Positions 1-8,727 of a stretch of 64,000 bases of DNA are shown here, piece after piece (position 1 is the stretch's first letter; every line of letters begins with the position of its first letter). Where the stretch lies: NCBI GenBank assembly GCA_017651425.1, contig JAGCCZ010000038.1:1-64000 (forward strand), read 5' to 3'. The DNA comes from Bacteroidales bacterium (lineage in GTDB: Bacteria > Bacteroidota > Bacteroidia > Bacteroidales > WCHB1-69). The translations under genes and the position numbers were made by a program. The notes under the pieces are model-generated. The model ran no database searches. It was given only the letters and a program-made list of their open reading frames with translations, and was not told the origin of the DNA.

Positions 1-3000
1 GACCACGCTGTCGCAACCATTGTCTGCCGTGAAATTACACTGATACACACCGTCCGCCGCATAGTGGTAGTCGCCCAAAACGATCTCGCGTCCTTCACAG
101 ATAACCGTGTCCAAAGAACTGCTTTTGACAGGCAGCACCTCAACCTTCAACGTAATATTGCTGTCACACCCCATCACGGAGAACAACGTCGTGTCCAGTT
201 GGAAAATGCCCGTGTCGGAAATATCAATTTGGGGAAATGCAGAATATGAGAACGGATCGTCCGTTTGGCAGACAGTGGTCGTCAGCGTGTCAAAGAAATG
301 AACCACACTGGCACTGACCTCAGTCATCGCCGCAGGCGTCAGAATGTCAATACTCCACCCTAAAGCGGTGACGAAATGGTCCGAAACAAAGCGGAAAGTC
401 AGGGATGATGTCGGCAGCGTCAGGTCGTCGGGCAGCGTCGTGCCCGTATAGGCCCCCACAATAGTTCCATTTGAATACACAAACAGCGTGTCGCCAGCAG
501 CCACCCCGAAGCTGTTGAATCGCACAAGGAAAAGGCTGTTGTTCGGGGATTGGAACGTATGCGTAAACGCTTCGTTGTTTGCGTATGGGGATCCGCCTCC
601 GCCGGAATCATACAACCGCACACCCTGACCGGGCAAAATCGACGTTGTTCCGTCTTGCATATTCATCCAAAGGTCCGCCCTCCCGATATGGGCAGGACAG
701 TTGTCCTGATACCATGCCGCCACATACAAGGTCGTGTCCGCCACAAGTTGTGGAATCGTGAAGGTGGAAGTATCACCCGCAGAACACAGCGTGTCTTGTT
801 GCATCACAACACTTTGCAAATCATTATCGTACCAACTCAATATGCAGGATGAGTTCAAGTCTGATGTAACGAAAAGCATGGCATCACTGCCATAGCAAAC
901 CAGCAAGTCGTCGCCGGAGATGTGGGTGGAGTCCGCTGAAGAGGTGATGGGGTACAGCGACACTTGAACCGTGTCTGTTTGCTGATTGCCGGGACAGTAC
1001 TGGTCGGCGACCTGAGTCACCCAGAAGAGGTTGTCCGATTCAATTGGAAAGAGCAGAGAGAGTGTGTCTTGATCCAGCACGGACAGGGACTGGAATGACT
1101 GTGCGCCATCGAATAAGTGTCCCATATTAAAATTGACAGTGCCAGACCCCCGTGCGGTAAGCTGCACCTCAACTGTATCGCCAGCGCAGACCGTGTTCAC
1201 TGCGCTAATGAACACTTGCGGAGTAGAGAACACGTTCAGGAAAAGGCTGTCCTTGACCGTTGTCTGGCAACCCGTGTTCAACAGTTCCACCACTATCCAC
1301 CCTTTCGACAGCGTATCCGCCACATAGTAATTGATTTGTTCACCAGTTGCAGTAAAATTCATAGGGCCCTGCCAAGAATAGGTGATGAAGCTGTTCATCG
1401 GGAAAGCCTCCAAGGTGAGGGTATCTCCCACACATGCCCCAGGATCGGGGGTCCCGCCCTCAAACCACAGCAACTGGCTCTGTTCTATCGACATGGCGGC
1501 GATGTTGATATAGTAACTGCTTTCGCAAGAATCTATCACCTGAATGGACAGTTCCTGTCCCAAGGACATAGGGATACTGTAGAACAAACCGCTTTGGTTG
1601 GTTCCCAACAGGCTGCCGTGCATGTCCGGCTGACTGTACAGCCTGTATGTATATGGCCTGGATCCGTTGAAAGCCCTGGCGATGGCCGTTCCAGTATTTG
1701 CCGAAGAGTCGCACACCACTGCGTATGCCTTGTCAAAATCCACCCGGACTCGCACAAAATGGATGGTGTCAATGCGGGAATAGGTCTCATAGCATCCCGA
1801 AAAAGACATTCTTATGACGTACTCTCCGGGGATGGTGAACCTGAACGGCACATTCATGGATGTTGACGTGGCAGAGTAGCCGCCCACTTCTCCTGACAGC
1901 AAGGCGATACTCGGATAATAATCGTTATATGAGGCGATGGGCTCGTCATTGCTCACCTGCGAGTCGATATGATAGGTATAACACCTGTACTTTCCGGCCA
2001 CCGGCTTGACAAGAAGGTCGTTGCACTCCTGCCAGGTTTCGTAAGCGGGCTCCTCTATCCATTCCCAATCGTTATAATAGATGCCGTCAATGTCAATCCG
2101 CAGCGTGTCTACGCCGCAGGGTGTCTCGCACACAAAGATATAGAGCCCCCCGGACAAATGGTTTTCGCTGATGGAGACATTCATACCCGTTGCCTCGACA
2201 CTCGCGTCATTGTGTATCGTGTCATCTTTCACGATTGTCCATCCACCATTGGCATAGGTGGCGGTGAAGTTGTACAAATTGTAGAGCGGACTTTTGACAA
2301 GGCGCACCACGGTCGAATCCCGGAACAAAGGGAATGGCGATCCCTCTTCATACACGCTGATGGTACGGTTCCAGTTAAAGCACGACGAGTAGTTATTGCG
2401 ATTGAAATTGGAATTGATCTTCCATGGATAGAATTCTATGGCAGGTGTCGTGTCGCGCACAAACAGCAAGGTGTCGAAACGGCTCATGATCACACAGCCG
2501 TGCGCATCAACAAGCGAACGCACGACAGGCAGCGGAAGGTAGGAGTATGTGCCGTAAACGCTCTCCACATCAGTATTTGTCAAGTAGGACTGCACGGTAA
2601 TCTCATTCACCGGGTCCGTTTTTATCACCTGTCCCGTTGCAGAGTCCGTGTAAACCCATTGCAAAGGGTAGGTGTAGTAGAAGAGATTGGAACCAGTGTA
2701 ATTTGTATAGCCGTTGTAGTGGCCACAATTGTACCAGATACGATACCACTCCGTAAAATCCACTGCTGAATCACACGTCGCATGACAAGTGTCTGGAACA
2801 ACCTGTCCGAAACAGAGCGCGGCGCTCCGCATTTCTGTCACATAACATGTGGTGTCAGGCGGGGTCAATGTCATCGTCACTGATGCGGTTTCCTGACGGC
2901 ATGAGTCGCGGACCTCGAAACGGACGGTGTGTCCGTACAAGTCGCAATACCTGCCGGCAAATTTCAACGTGTCACAGTATATGCCGGCACCAGCGTTTGC

Positions 3001-3963
3001 CACCGAAGCCCCGTCAATCGGGCGCCACGACGAGGTGTCGGGCTGGCCGGCCCCGTTCGTGTGAATGAAGCGGTACTCGAAAAGGGTCTCGAAAAAGTCG
3101 TAGTCATAGTTATATACGCCTCTCGGACAGTAAAAATAAGCCCTGAACCTTACGGTGTTGGAGTCGGCATAATTGTTGGGGTTTCTTTTGAATTGGAGAG
3201 AGTTCACACGCACATCGTTCAGTTCCACCGTATGGCTGAAGACCAAGGTATAGGAACAGGCATCGTACGCCTCAATGCGATATGTGCCCGCGGGCAAGCT
3301 GTCGAATGTGTAGTAGTATCTATAATCAGCGTACGTGGAGTCCGTCCCGTTGTGTTGCGGCTGGTTGAAGACCACATAACGGATAGTATCCTGCTGCGCG
3401 TTGGTGAAAATCACGGTATAGGGAAAATTGCCAGAGGTAAGTTTCATCTGCACGCGTCCGCGGTTGCCGCAGGGCAAGGCGTGCCGGTTGCCGCAGCGTT
3501 CGTGCCTCTCTCCCCAATAGATATAGTCATCCTCGGCTATGTTCGCCAGCACCGAGGCTGAAAAAGGGTTATAGGTACTGGTGAGCGCAATCCCATAGAA
3601 CGTGGTGTCCACCAAAACCGGCCCTGTCGGCGTTGTCACATAGCCGGAAACGCCGATATCGTATGTGCCCACGTCCATCGTCAGGATATGGCTGTCGCTG
3701 TAGAAGACGCTGTTATAGAGTTGGTTTTTGTAATGGTACTGAACACCGGAGATAGGATAGGCAACGGAATCGACTGGATGATGTAGCGAGTCGTCCATCG
3801 GGATAAGATGCCCTTGAGCATCACGCAGCGTGACAACGGCCTGGCAGTTGTTGAAACAGTCGCCCACCACGGTATCGATAACGACCATATAGGGAAACTG
3901 CTGCTGTGCTATGGAGAGCAAGCAAGCGAGCATTATGGCAAGCAGGCAGACGAGGCGTTTCAA
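1..3963 (-). CDS. Giant secreted surface protein, 3' end missing (runs off window)
   Basis: One uninterrupted reading frame of 1321 codons continues past the left edge. I place the start at TTG 3963 because the next residues (KRLVCLLAIMLACLLSIAQ) form a signal peptide; an in-frame stop lies at 3981-3979 and the first in-frame ATG (3933) would cut the hydrophobic core. The mature part is rich in Asp, Thr, Tyr and Ser, with scattered Cys and beta-strand-like segments. Near the visible end are two copies of a Cys-containing unit with GCDS: one ends GCDSNITLKVEV and the next begins DTVICEGREIVLGDYHY. Such units are known from Bacteroidota adhesins secreted by the type IX system, usually with a C-terminal sorting domain, which would lie outside the window. 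The start is 23 bp from the stop of the upstream ATPase gene, so cotranscription is possible. The exact function is not known. Confidence 0.8.
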   Translation of the reverse strand, partial: MKRLVCLLAIMLACLLSIAQQQFPYMVVIDTVVGDCFNNCQAVVTLRDAQGHLIPMDDSLHHPVDSVAYPISGVQYHYKNQLYNSVFYSDSHILTMDVGTYDIGVSGYVTTPTGPVLVDTTFYGIALTSTYNPFSASVLANIAEDDYIYWGERHERCGNRHALPCGNRGRVQMKLTSGNFPYTVIFTNAQQDTIRYVVFNQPQHNGTDSTYADYRYYYTFDSLPAGTYRIEAYDACSYTLVFSHTVELNDVRVNSLQFKRNPNNYADSNTVRFRAYFYCPRGVYNYDYDFFETLFEYRFIHTNGAGQPDTSSWRPIDGASVANAGAGIYCDTLKFAGRYCDLYGHTVRFEVRDSCRQETASVTMTLTPPDTTCYVTEMRSAALCFGQVVPDTCHATCDSAVDFTEWYRIWYNCGHYNGYTNYTGSNLFYYTYPLQWVYTDSATGQVIKTDPVNEITVQSYLTNTDVESVYGTYSYLPLPVVRSLVDAHGCVIMSRFDTLLFVRDTTPAIEFYPWKINSNFNRNNYSSCFNWNRTISVYEEGSPFPLFRDSTVVRLVKSPLYNLYNFTATYANGGWTIVKDDTIHNDASVEATGMNVSISENHLSGGLYIFVCETPCGVDTLRIDIDGIYYNDWEWIEEPAYETWQECNDLLVKPVAGKYRCYTYHIDSQVSNDEPIASYNDYYPSIALLSGEVGGYSATSTSMNVPFRFTIPGEYVIRMSFSGCYETYSRIDTIHFVRVRVDFDKAYAVVCDSSANTGTAIARAFNGSRPYTYRLYSQPDMHGSLLGTNQSGLFYSIPMSLGQELSIQVIDSCESSYYINIAAMSIEQSQLLWFEGGTPDPGACVGDTLTLEAFPMNSFITYSWQGPMNFTATGEQINYYVADTLSKGWIVVELLNTGCQTTVKDSLFLNVFSTPQVFISAVNTVCAGDTVEVQLTARGSGTVNFNMGHLFDGAQSFQSLSVLDQDTLSLLFPIESDNLFWVTQVADQYCPGNQQTDTVQVSLYPITSSADSTHISGDDLLVCYGSDAMLFVTSDLNSSCILSWYDNDLQSVVMQQDTLCSAGDTSTFTIPQLVADTTLYVAAWYQDNCPAHIGRADLWMNMQDGTTSILPGQGVRLYDSGGGGSPYANNEAFTHTFQSPNNSLFLVRFNSFGVAAGDTLFVYSNGTIVGAYTGTTLPDDLTLPTSSLTFRFVSDHFVTALGWSIDILTPAAMTEVSASVVHFFDTLTTTVCQTDDPFSYSAFPQIDISDTGIFQLDTTLFSVMGCDSNITLKVEVLPVKSSSLDTVICEGREIVLGDYHYAADGVYQCNFTADNGCDSVV

Positions 3964-3985
3964 GGCAGTAGAATTCAATCATCCA

Positions 3986-5542
3986 TCATATCACCGCCTC
4001 GAAGATCCTTTTTCCGTTCCATTCGATCCATTCCGGTTCTTTTTCCTCTCTGTTCTTCGAGAAATCGAAAGTGACGAGGTAGCCTTCGTCCATGCCTCTG
4101 GTGGCGAGATACTCCGACAGCTGGTCGCGGCCCTTCAGCTCGTACTTGTCGCCGCGCCAGATCTTCAGCTCCACCACGAACTCCTCCCGGTCGTAGGTCA
4201 CGATGAGGTCCATGCGGCGGTTGTCGCGGGTCTGCGGCTCCACATAGTAGAATCCCGTGCCGTTGACGATGGGTTTCAGGAACGTCAGGAAAAGAAGTCT
4301 TCCCTCCTTCTCCAAAAATGCCTGCGTGCTGTCGCGGTACTCCTCACACAACAAATCCCGGAAACGAGTAATCACATGATCCATCATAAGTCGCCCGTTT
4401 TGGACATAATTCAGCAGATAGGGAGAGATTCTGTCCCCTTGCGCACGCATGGTCTTATTGCCAAAATACATAAACAAAGCTTCCTCGAATATCAGGTTGT
4501 GAATCATAGCCTTACCGCGCTGATTCTCTTTGATATAGGAAAACATGTTCGCCAACCTCACCATCGGGTCCACCATGGAATAGGAGTACTCCTGACCGTT
4601 TACCACAATGGAAAAGAGAAAATCACGCAATTCGGCATAGTTCTCGATGTTTTTCGAGAGATCATCGATTAACGTGACATTTTCTCCCTTGGCAATGATT
4701 TTCACCGCCTGTTGCACATTGTCCAAATTCCAATCGGCTTCCAATCGCTCGTCAATAATCTTACAGATGGCGCTTACCAAATAAGGATAACCGGAGGTGT
4801 ATTTGTAAATCTCCTCGCTTATCGCCTTGATATCCATACCCGTATGCCTGTCGTTTTCGTAATCGCCGAGCATCTGGGCGATCTCCTCGGGATGGAAGGT
4901 CATGTCCACATTGAAATCGGCGGCGATGTTCCACGGGGAGTTGTACTTTTTCTCCGCATCGGGACGGAGCTTCAGCTTAAGGTTCTTGACGTCATATACG
5001 CCCGCCAGAGCCACGCTATGAAACGTGGAGTTCAACCCCTCTTTGGTTCGCTGCAGATACTTGTTGCGAAGCATACCCAAAAAATTGAGGAACAACTGGT
5101 TGTCGCTGCTCTTATCCACTTCGTCAATGGTCAGCACCACCGGCTTCGGGCTCATTTTGGTAAAGCGGGTTATCGTTTCCGACAACTCGTCCAAGTCTTT
5201 GGCCGTACAATCTTTCCAAATATTTACCAATCCCTCTTCAACACGTCTCGGTTCCAAACGGTTAACCAAATGTCTTGCGAACATTTTGGCAAAGGCGGCA
5301 TGCGAGGCAAAAGCGCCGTCATCAACACCCTCAAAGCTGCAATCGATAACCAAGTATCTGTCAGCCAGTTTTCTCCAAATCATATCAAGCATGGTGGTCT
5401 TCCCGTACTGCCGTGCCCGGTTGATGGCGAAATACTCCCCCGTATCAATCAGTTCTTCCACAGCTTTGAATCGTTTTTCCGTGTCCACCATGTAATGCCA
5501 TTCGGGATTACAGCTGCCGGTTATGTTGAATTTTTTTCGCAT
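3986..5542 (-). CDS. AAA-ATPase-like protein with C-terminal PD-(D/E)XK nuclease-fold domain (AAA-ATPase_like/DUF1703 family)
   Basis: The protein has 518 residues. The N-terminal ATPase carries a degenerate Walker A (RARQYGKTT, residues 42-50) and Walker B VVLTIDEVD around residue 140. The last 80 residues contain RMDLIVTYDREEFVVELKIW, matching the D...E-x-K core of the restriction-like nuclease fold. This family is abundant in Bacteroidota and gut Firmicutes and its cellular role is unsettled. ATG 5542 is chosen because an upstream TTG at 5569 lies inside the promoter TATCTTTGC (5574-5566). It is followed after 22 bp by the giant surface protein gene. It differs in family from the ATPases at 59572-60993 and 63916. 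Confidence 0.82.
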   Translation of the reverse strand: MRKKFNITGSCNPEWHYMVDTEKRFKAVEELIDTGEYFAINRARQYGKTTMLDMIWRKLADRYLVIDCSFEGVDDGAFASHAAFAKMFARHLVNRLEPRRVEEGLVNIWKDCTAKDLDELSETITRFTKMSPKPVVLTIDEVDKSSDNQLFLNFLGMLRNKYLQRTKEGLNSTFHSVALAGVYDVKNLKLKLRPDAEKKYNSPWNIAADFNVDMTFHPEEIAQMLGDYENDRHTGMDIKAISEEIYKYTSGYPYLVSAICKIIDERLEADWNLDNVQQAVKIIAKGENVTLIDDLSKNIENYAELRDFLFSIVVNGQEYSYSMVDPMVRLANMFSYIKENQRGKAMIHNLIFEEALFMYFGNKTMRAQGDRISPYLLNYVQNGRLMMDHVITRFRDLLCEEYRDSTQAFLEKEGRLLFLTFLKPIVNGTGFYYVEPQTRDNRRMDLIVTYDREEFVVELKIWRGDKYELKGRDQLSEYLATRGMDEGYLVTFDFSKNREEKEPEWIEWNGKRIFEAVI

Positions 5543-5565
5543 ATTTGGTTTTGTTTTAACAACCT

Positions 5566-5574
5566 GCAAAGATA
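5566..5574 (-). promoter_or_regulatory. Bacteroidota -7 promoter element TATCTTTGC
   Basis: It matches TAnnTTTGC, 24 bp upstream of ATG 5542, and sets the start of the AAA-ATPase gene. Confidence 0.7.
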
Positions 5575-5646
5575 CATTTTTTTAGGCATTCCGCTATCCC
5601 GTACACCTTGTTCCGCAACACCGAAGCCGACGTGCCTGAGCTGACC

Positions 5647-6666
5647 CTACAATGATACTTCCGCAAGGACATCGAACACCGGCACCCCCACCACCTCCTG
5701 CAGGGCATCGCGCAGCCGCTCCGACTCCACCGAAAAACCCGACGGGGACACAGGGTTGATACTGATGGCCAGCAGGTTGGGACGCTTCACCACCATGAGG
5801 CGACCACCCTTACGCAGGAAGCCGCCCAACACAATCGGGGAGACAAAAACCTTTGTGAAATCCTTGACTACAAGGCAGATCTCCTTCACATTGGGCTGCA
5901 CTCGCAAATATTCCAACATGTTGTCGGTGACGATGCCGCTGACAAAGAGCGTCGTGCCGTGGCTGAAGAGCTTCTCCTTGCACTTCGTGAACAACAACGG
6001 CGACTCAATCGGCAGCCTGAACAGGACATCATCCTCGATGGCGCAGATGCCCGGGTCGGCGAGCATCAGCTCCTCCGATATGGCTGTTTCATATTCAGGA
6101 AGTTGTGTCAACTGATAGACAAACTTGGTCTTGCTGACGATGGAGGCCAAATCCGGGGCGATGGCAGCCCCCGTGCTCAAGATCAGCCCCTCCGTGACAG
6201 CAGGTGAGGCGGGACTCACACGCGAGAGCGCACCGTCCACGATGGTCAGGTCCACCCCGAAGGCGGCCAACTGCCCGATGAGGGCTTTCACGCGCGCGGT
6301 GGAGGCCGGACCCGTCAGGATCACCTTGCCGCGCTGCAGCACACGCGCCGTGACCAAACGGCCCAAGGAGGTCATCTCGCCCGACACGTCGCAAATCTCC
6401 GACAAGAGCCGACGCTGACGGTAATGGTACTCCGATGTCACGAAAAACATCCCCTCTGTCAGCTCTATCTCCGGCTTCTCGGTCTGCGTCACCTGGTCGG
6501 TCTTCTCCCCGTCCAGACCGATGGAGGTTACCGCCACCACCTTGCCGGTGTGCCGCAGCTGCTCCAACACATAGTTCAAGCAGACCGTTTTGCCGGTATT
6601 TTTCGCCATACCGACAATCGACAGGCTGCGCAATGACGCAATTTGAGAAATCAATTCGTTTTTCAC
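5647..6666 (-). CDS. P-loop NTPase of unknown function, dethiobiotin-synthetase-like Walker A
   Basis: The protein has 339 residues, no signal peptide and no membrane segment. SIVGMAKNTGKT (residues 16-27) is a P-loop with five residues between G and GKT, as in BioD/CobB-type deviant Walker A motifs. Two further hydrophobic strands end in Asp or Gly (VDLTIVDGALSR around residue 140). I have a vague memory of similar proteins being linked to aminomutase reactivation (KamB), but no lysine-fermentation gene is visible here, so I do not use that name. The aminopeptidase gene pepP ends upstream in the same direction, 46 bp from this start, so the two could share a transcript. Substrate and pathway are unknown. 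Confidence 0.72.
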   Translation of the reverse strand: MKNELISQIASLRSLSIVGMAKNTGKTVCLNYVLEQLRHTGKVVAVTSIGLDGEKTDQVTQTEKPEIELTEGMFFVTSEYHYRQRRLLSEICDVSGEMTSLGRLVTARVLQRGKVILTGPASTARVKALIGQLAAFGVDLTIVDGALSRVSPASPAVTEGLILSTGAAIAPDLASIVSKTKFVYQLTQLPEYETAISEELMLADPGICAIEDDVLFRLPIESPLLFTKCKEKLFSHGTTLFVSGIVTDNMLEYLRVQPNVKEICLVVKDFTKVFVSPIVLGGFLRKGGRLMVVKRPNLLAISINPVSPSGFSVESERLRDALQEVVGVPVFDVLAEVSL

Positions 6667-6711
6667 AATTATTTATAAAAAATGACTGATAGCAGGGTCA
6701 CGCATCCGAAC

Positions 6712-7998
6712 CTACGGACGCATCAATGATTCAATTTCCTCCACCTCCACGGGCGTGCCGGCGAGCAGGTCGATGGGCGTGTCCGCGACTACGACATCAG
6801 TTTCAATGCGCACGCCTATGCCCTCTTCCGCGATATAGATGCCCGGCTCGCAGCTGAGCACGTTGCCGGGTTGGAACACCCAGTCGCGCTGGCCCACATC
6901 ATGAACATCAAGGCCTATAAAGTGGCTGGTGTTGTGCATATAGTATTTCTTGAAGAGCGGCGCGGCGGGGTCCTGGTTCATGACATCCTCGCGCGTGTAG
7001 AGGCCTAACTTGATGAGTTCCTCATCCATCCGCTTGAAGACGAAGTCATTGATTTTGTGGATGGTCATACCTGGGCGGAAGCGGGGGATGGTCTCCTTGT
7101 AGATGGAGAGCACTGCCTCATAGACCTGTCTCTGGCGCGGCGTGAAGGTGCCGTTGACGGGCACCGTGCGGGAACAGTCGCCGGCATAGTTGGCGTACTC
7201 GGCACCGAAGTCCAACAGCAGCAGGTCGCCGTCCTGCATTTGCTTGTCGTTTTTGATATAATGGAGAATGCAGGTATCAGGGCCCGAGGCCACGATGGGC
7301 GCGAAGGAGTGGGTGGTGGCGCCGTTGCGAATCATCTCGTAGGTCATCTCGGCCTCGATCTCGTACTCGTAGCGTCCCGGACGGATGGCAGTCAGGGCGC
7401 GCTCAAAGGCTTGGCGCGTGATCTGGCACGCCTTCTTGAGCACGGCCAGCTCCTCAGGGGCCTTCACAGAGCGCAAAGGATAGAGAATCGGGGCCAGACG
7501 ACGGTAGTCGTGCAGCGGGTAGTCCTTCTTCAACTGCGCGGCAAAACGCACCTCGTGGGTGGGGAACGTCGGCTTGATACGCGGGGCCTCCGGGATGTGG
7601 AGATAGACATGCTCCGCATGCATCATCAGGTCGTTGAGCACGCTCTCGAAGGTGTCGGTGAACATCACCGTGTGCACGCCCGACAGCTCAGTCGCCTGCT
7701 CCTTGCTCAGCCGATGCCCGAACCAGACGATCTTCTCGGGCGAAGGGTTCTTGATGAAGAGAATTTCCCGATAGTCGGGGTTGGGATGCCACGGCGCCAA
7801 GGTCAGGAAGGTCTCCTCCTGGTCGATGCCGCACAGGTAGAGCAGGTCGGAGTTTTGGCGGAAAGGGTGTGTCGTGTCGCCGCAACGGGGGTACTCGTCG
7901 TGAGACACCAATATGGCGACCGAGTTCGGGGCCATCTCGCCCACCACACGCTTGCGGTTGCGAGTATAGAAACGGGAATCCAGGGGTTGATAACGCAT
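6712..7998 (-). CDS. pepP: Xaa-Pro aminopeptidase (aminopeptidase P, peptidase M24B)
   Basis: This cytosolic two-metal enzyme removes the N-terminal residue from peptides with proline in second position. The 428 residues fit the family. The N-terminal half is the AMP_N domain (start MRYQPLDSRFYTRNRKRV). The C-terminal pita-bread domain shows all five metal ligands: D263 and D274 (LLDFGAEYANYAGDCSRT), H359 (HFIGLDVHDVG), E384 (LSCEPGIYI) and E399 (GVRIETDVV). A promoter element TACTTTTGC lies at 8028-8020, 22 bp from the start. The P-loop gene follows after 45 bp. Confidence 0.95.
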   Translation of the reverse strand: MRYQPLDSRFYTRNRKRVVGEMAPNSVAILVSHDEYPRCGDTTHPFRQNSDLLYLCGIDQEETFLTLAPWHPNPDYREILFIKNPSPEKIVWFGHRLSKEQATELSGVHTVMFTDTFESVLNDLMMHAEHVYLHIPEAPRIKPTFPTHEVRFAAQLKKDYPLHDYRRLAPILYPLRSVKAPEELAVLKKACQITRQAFERALTAIRPGRYEYEIEAEMTYEMIRNGATTHSFAPIVASGPDTCILHYIKNDKQMQDGDLLLLDFGAEYANYAGDCSRTVPVNGTFTPRQRQVYEAVLSIYKETIPRFRPGMTIHKINDFVFKRMDEELIKLGLYTREDVMNQDPAAPLFKKYYMHNTSHFIGLDVHDVGQRDWVFQPGNVLSCEPGIYIAEEGIGVRIETDVVVADTPIDLLAGTPVEVEEIESLMRP

Positions 7999-8019
7999 AG
8001 TCGATAATTTTTACAGGCC

Positions 8020-8028
8020 GCAAAAGTA
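8020..8028 (-). promoter_or_regulatory. -7 promoter element TACTTTTGC of pepP
   Basis: It matches TAnnTTTGC just upstream of pepP. An 18-nt sequence repeated upstream of the GH92 gene lies a further 29 bp upstream. Confidence 0.7.
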
Positions 8029-8056
8029 CGAAAAATAGTGATTAGTGAAAAGTGAA

Positions 8057-8074
8057 CAGTGATTAGTGATCAGA
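8057..8074. repeat. 18-nt direct repeat, copy 1 (CAGTGATTAGTGATCAGA)
   Basis: It is identical to 32152-32169. Both copies sit 25-30 bp upstream of a minus-strand -7 element and are embedded in degenerate GTGA/ATTA repeats. Confidence 0.7.
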
Positions 8075-8115
8075 CGAGTCAAAAGCTAATAGCTAACTGA
8101 CAGAGGTGGTTGACG

Positions 8116-8144
8116 GTTTGCGATTTGCGGTTTGCGGTTGGCGA
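8116..8144. repeat. Tandem TTTGCGN heptamers
   Basis: Four head-to-tail units (TTTGCGA, TTTGCGG, TTTGCGG, TTGGCGA) lie in the non-coding stretch between pepP and the DUF4139 gene. They may be slipped-strand expansion; no function is evident. Confidence 0.6.
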
Positions 8145-8169
8145 TTACCTTGTTCCGAAAAACGTAAAA

Positions 8170-8558
8170 CGAACACCCCAGCCCCGGCAGGGGCTAAAGC
8201 TCGGTAGAAATGGGGCTGGGTGCGTGGGAAAGTCGCGGCGCGGGAGAACGTTGAGACGAGGTTGTGGGTTGCTCGCCGCGAAACGGGTGTATGGTTCGAC
8301 GAGCATGCGTGAGGGATTGAAACGGAAATAATTTTGGTGAGAATGCGTTCCCTGGCGAGATGGAGGTTCCACTTGACTCTTCGCGTCTCGCGTAATGGTG
8401 GTGGGTTTTAAACCAAAATTATTGCAGTGGAAAGTCCGACGGCGCGGCGGCATTTGACGGCGTGTGCGAATGCAACGTGATTCCACGCCGCCGCGCCGGC
8501 ACGCCCCCCAAAAAAAGAAGCGAAAGCCTTGATTTGAACCATCAAGTATGTAATTCCC
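8170..8558 (-). repeat. Structured intergenic repeat, copy 1 (inverted relative to copy 2)
   Basis: About 390 bp read on the minus strand align with 28882-29275 on the plus strand, with few indels and a 54-bp identical block (8233-8286 versus 29156-29209). Internal inverted repeats are: GC-rich arms GGCGCGGCGGC/GCCGCCGCGCC (perfect here), a 12-bp stem AATAATTTTGGT/ACCAAAATTATT (8412-8423 with 8327-8338), and TCGCGGCG/CGCCGCGA at the 3' side. The 12-bp stem differs from copy 2 at two positions, both compensated. A frame is open across it (8825 down to 8145), but it overlaps the opposite gene and the differences between copies are mostly non-synonymous, so I call a structured repeat. It could be a MITE-like element or an RNA. 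Confidence 0.8.
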
Positions 8559-8620
8559 GAAAATCATCGACAAACTGCAACTTTTTGGAAGTTCTGCATC
8601 TTGTATGTAGAAATTAGTTG

Positions 8621-8629
8621 TAATTTTGC
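8621..8629 (+). promoter_or_regulatory. -7 promoter element TAATTTTGC of the DUF4139 gene
   Basis: It matches TAnnTTTGC and gives a leader of about 95 nt to the chosen ATG 8728. Confidence 0.6.
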
Positions 8630-8727
8630 CGCGTTGTTTTCCTATCATGGTGTTTAACGGACTTCGCATCATGAACGGAGGCGGCGTGAAAAGTAAAAAA
8701 ACAGAAGTCCCCTTAAAACTTTCCGCC

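Noticed and set aside
1117-3561. Long plus-strand frames opposite the giant surface protein
   Set aside because: The minus strand has a continuous 1321-codon frame with a signal peptide; the plus-strand frames have no recognisable domains and are its mirror.
5647-6666. Naming the P-loop protein KamB (aminomutase reactivation)
   Set aside because: Only a vague resemblance from memory; no lysine 5,6-aminomutase or other lysine-fermentation genes are present in the window.
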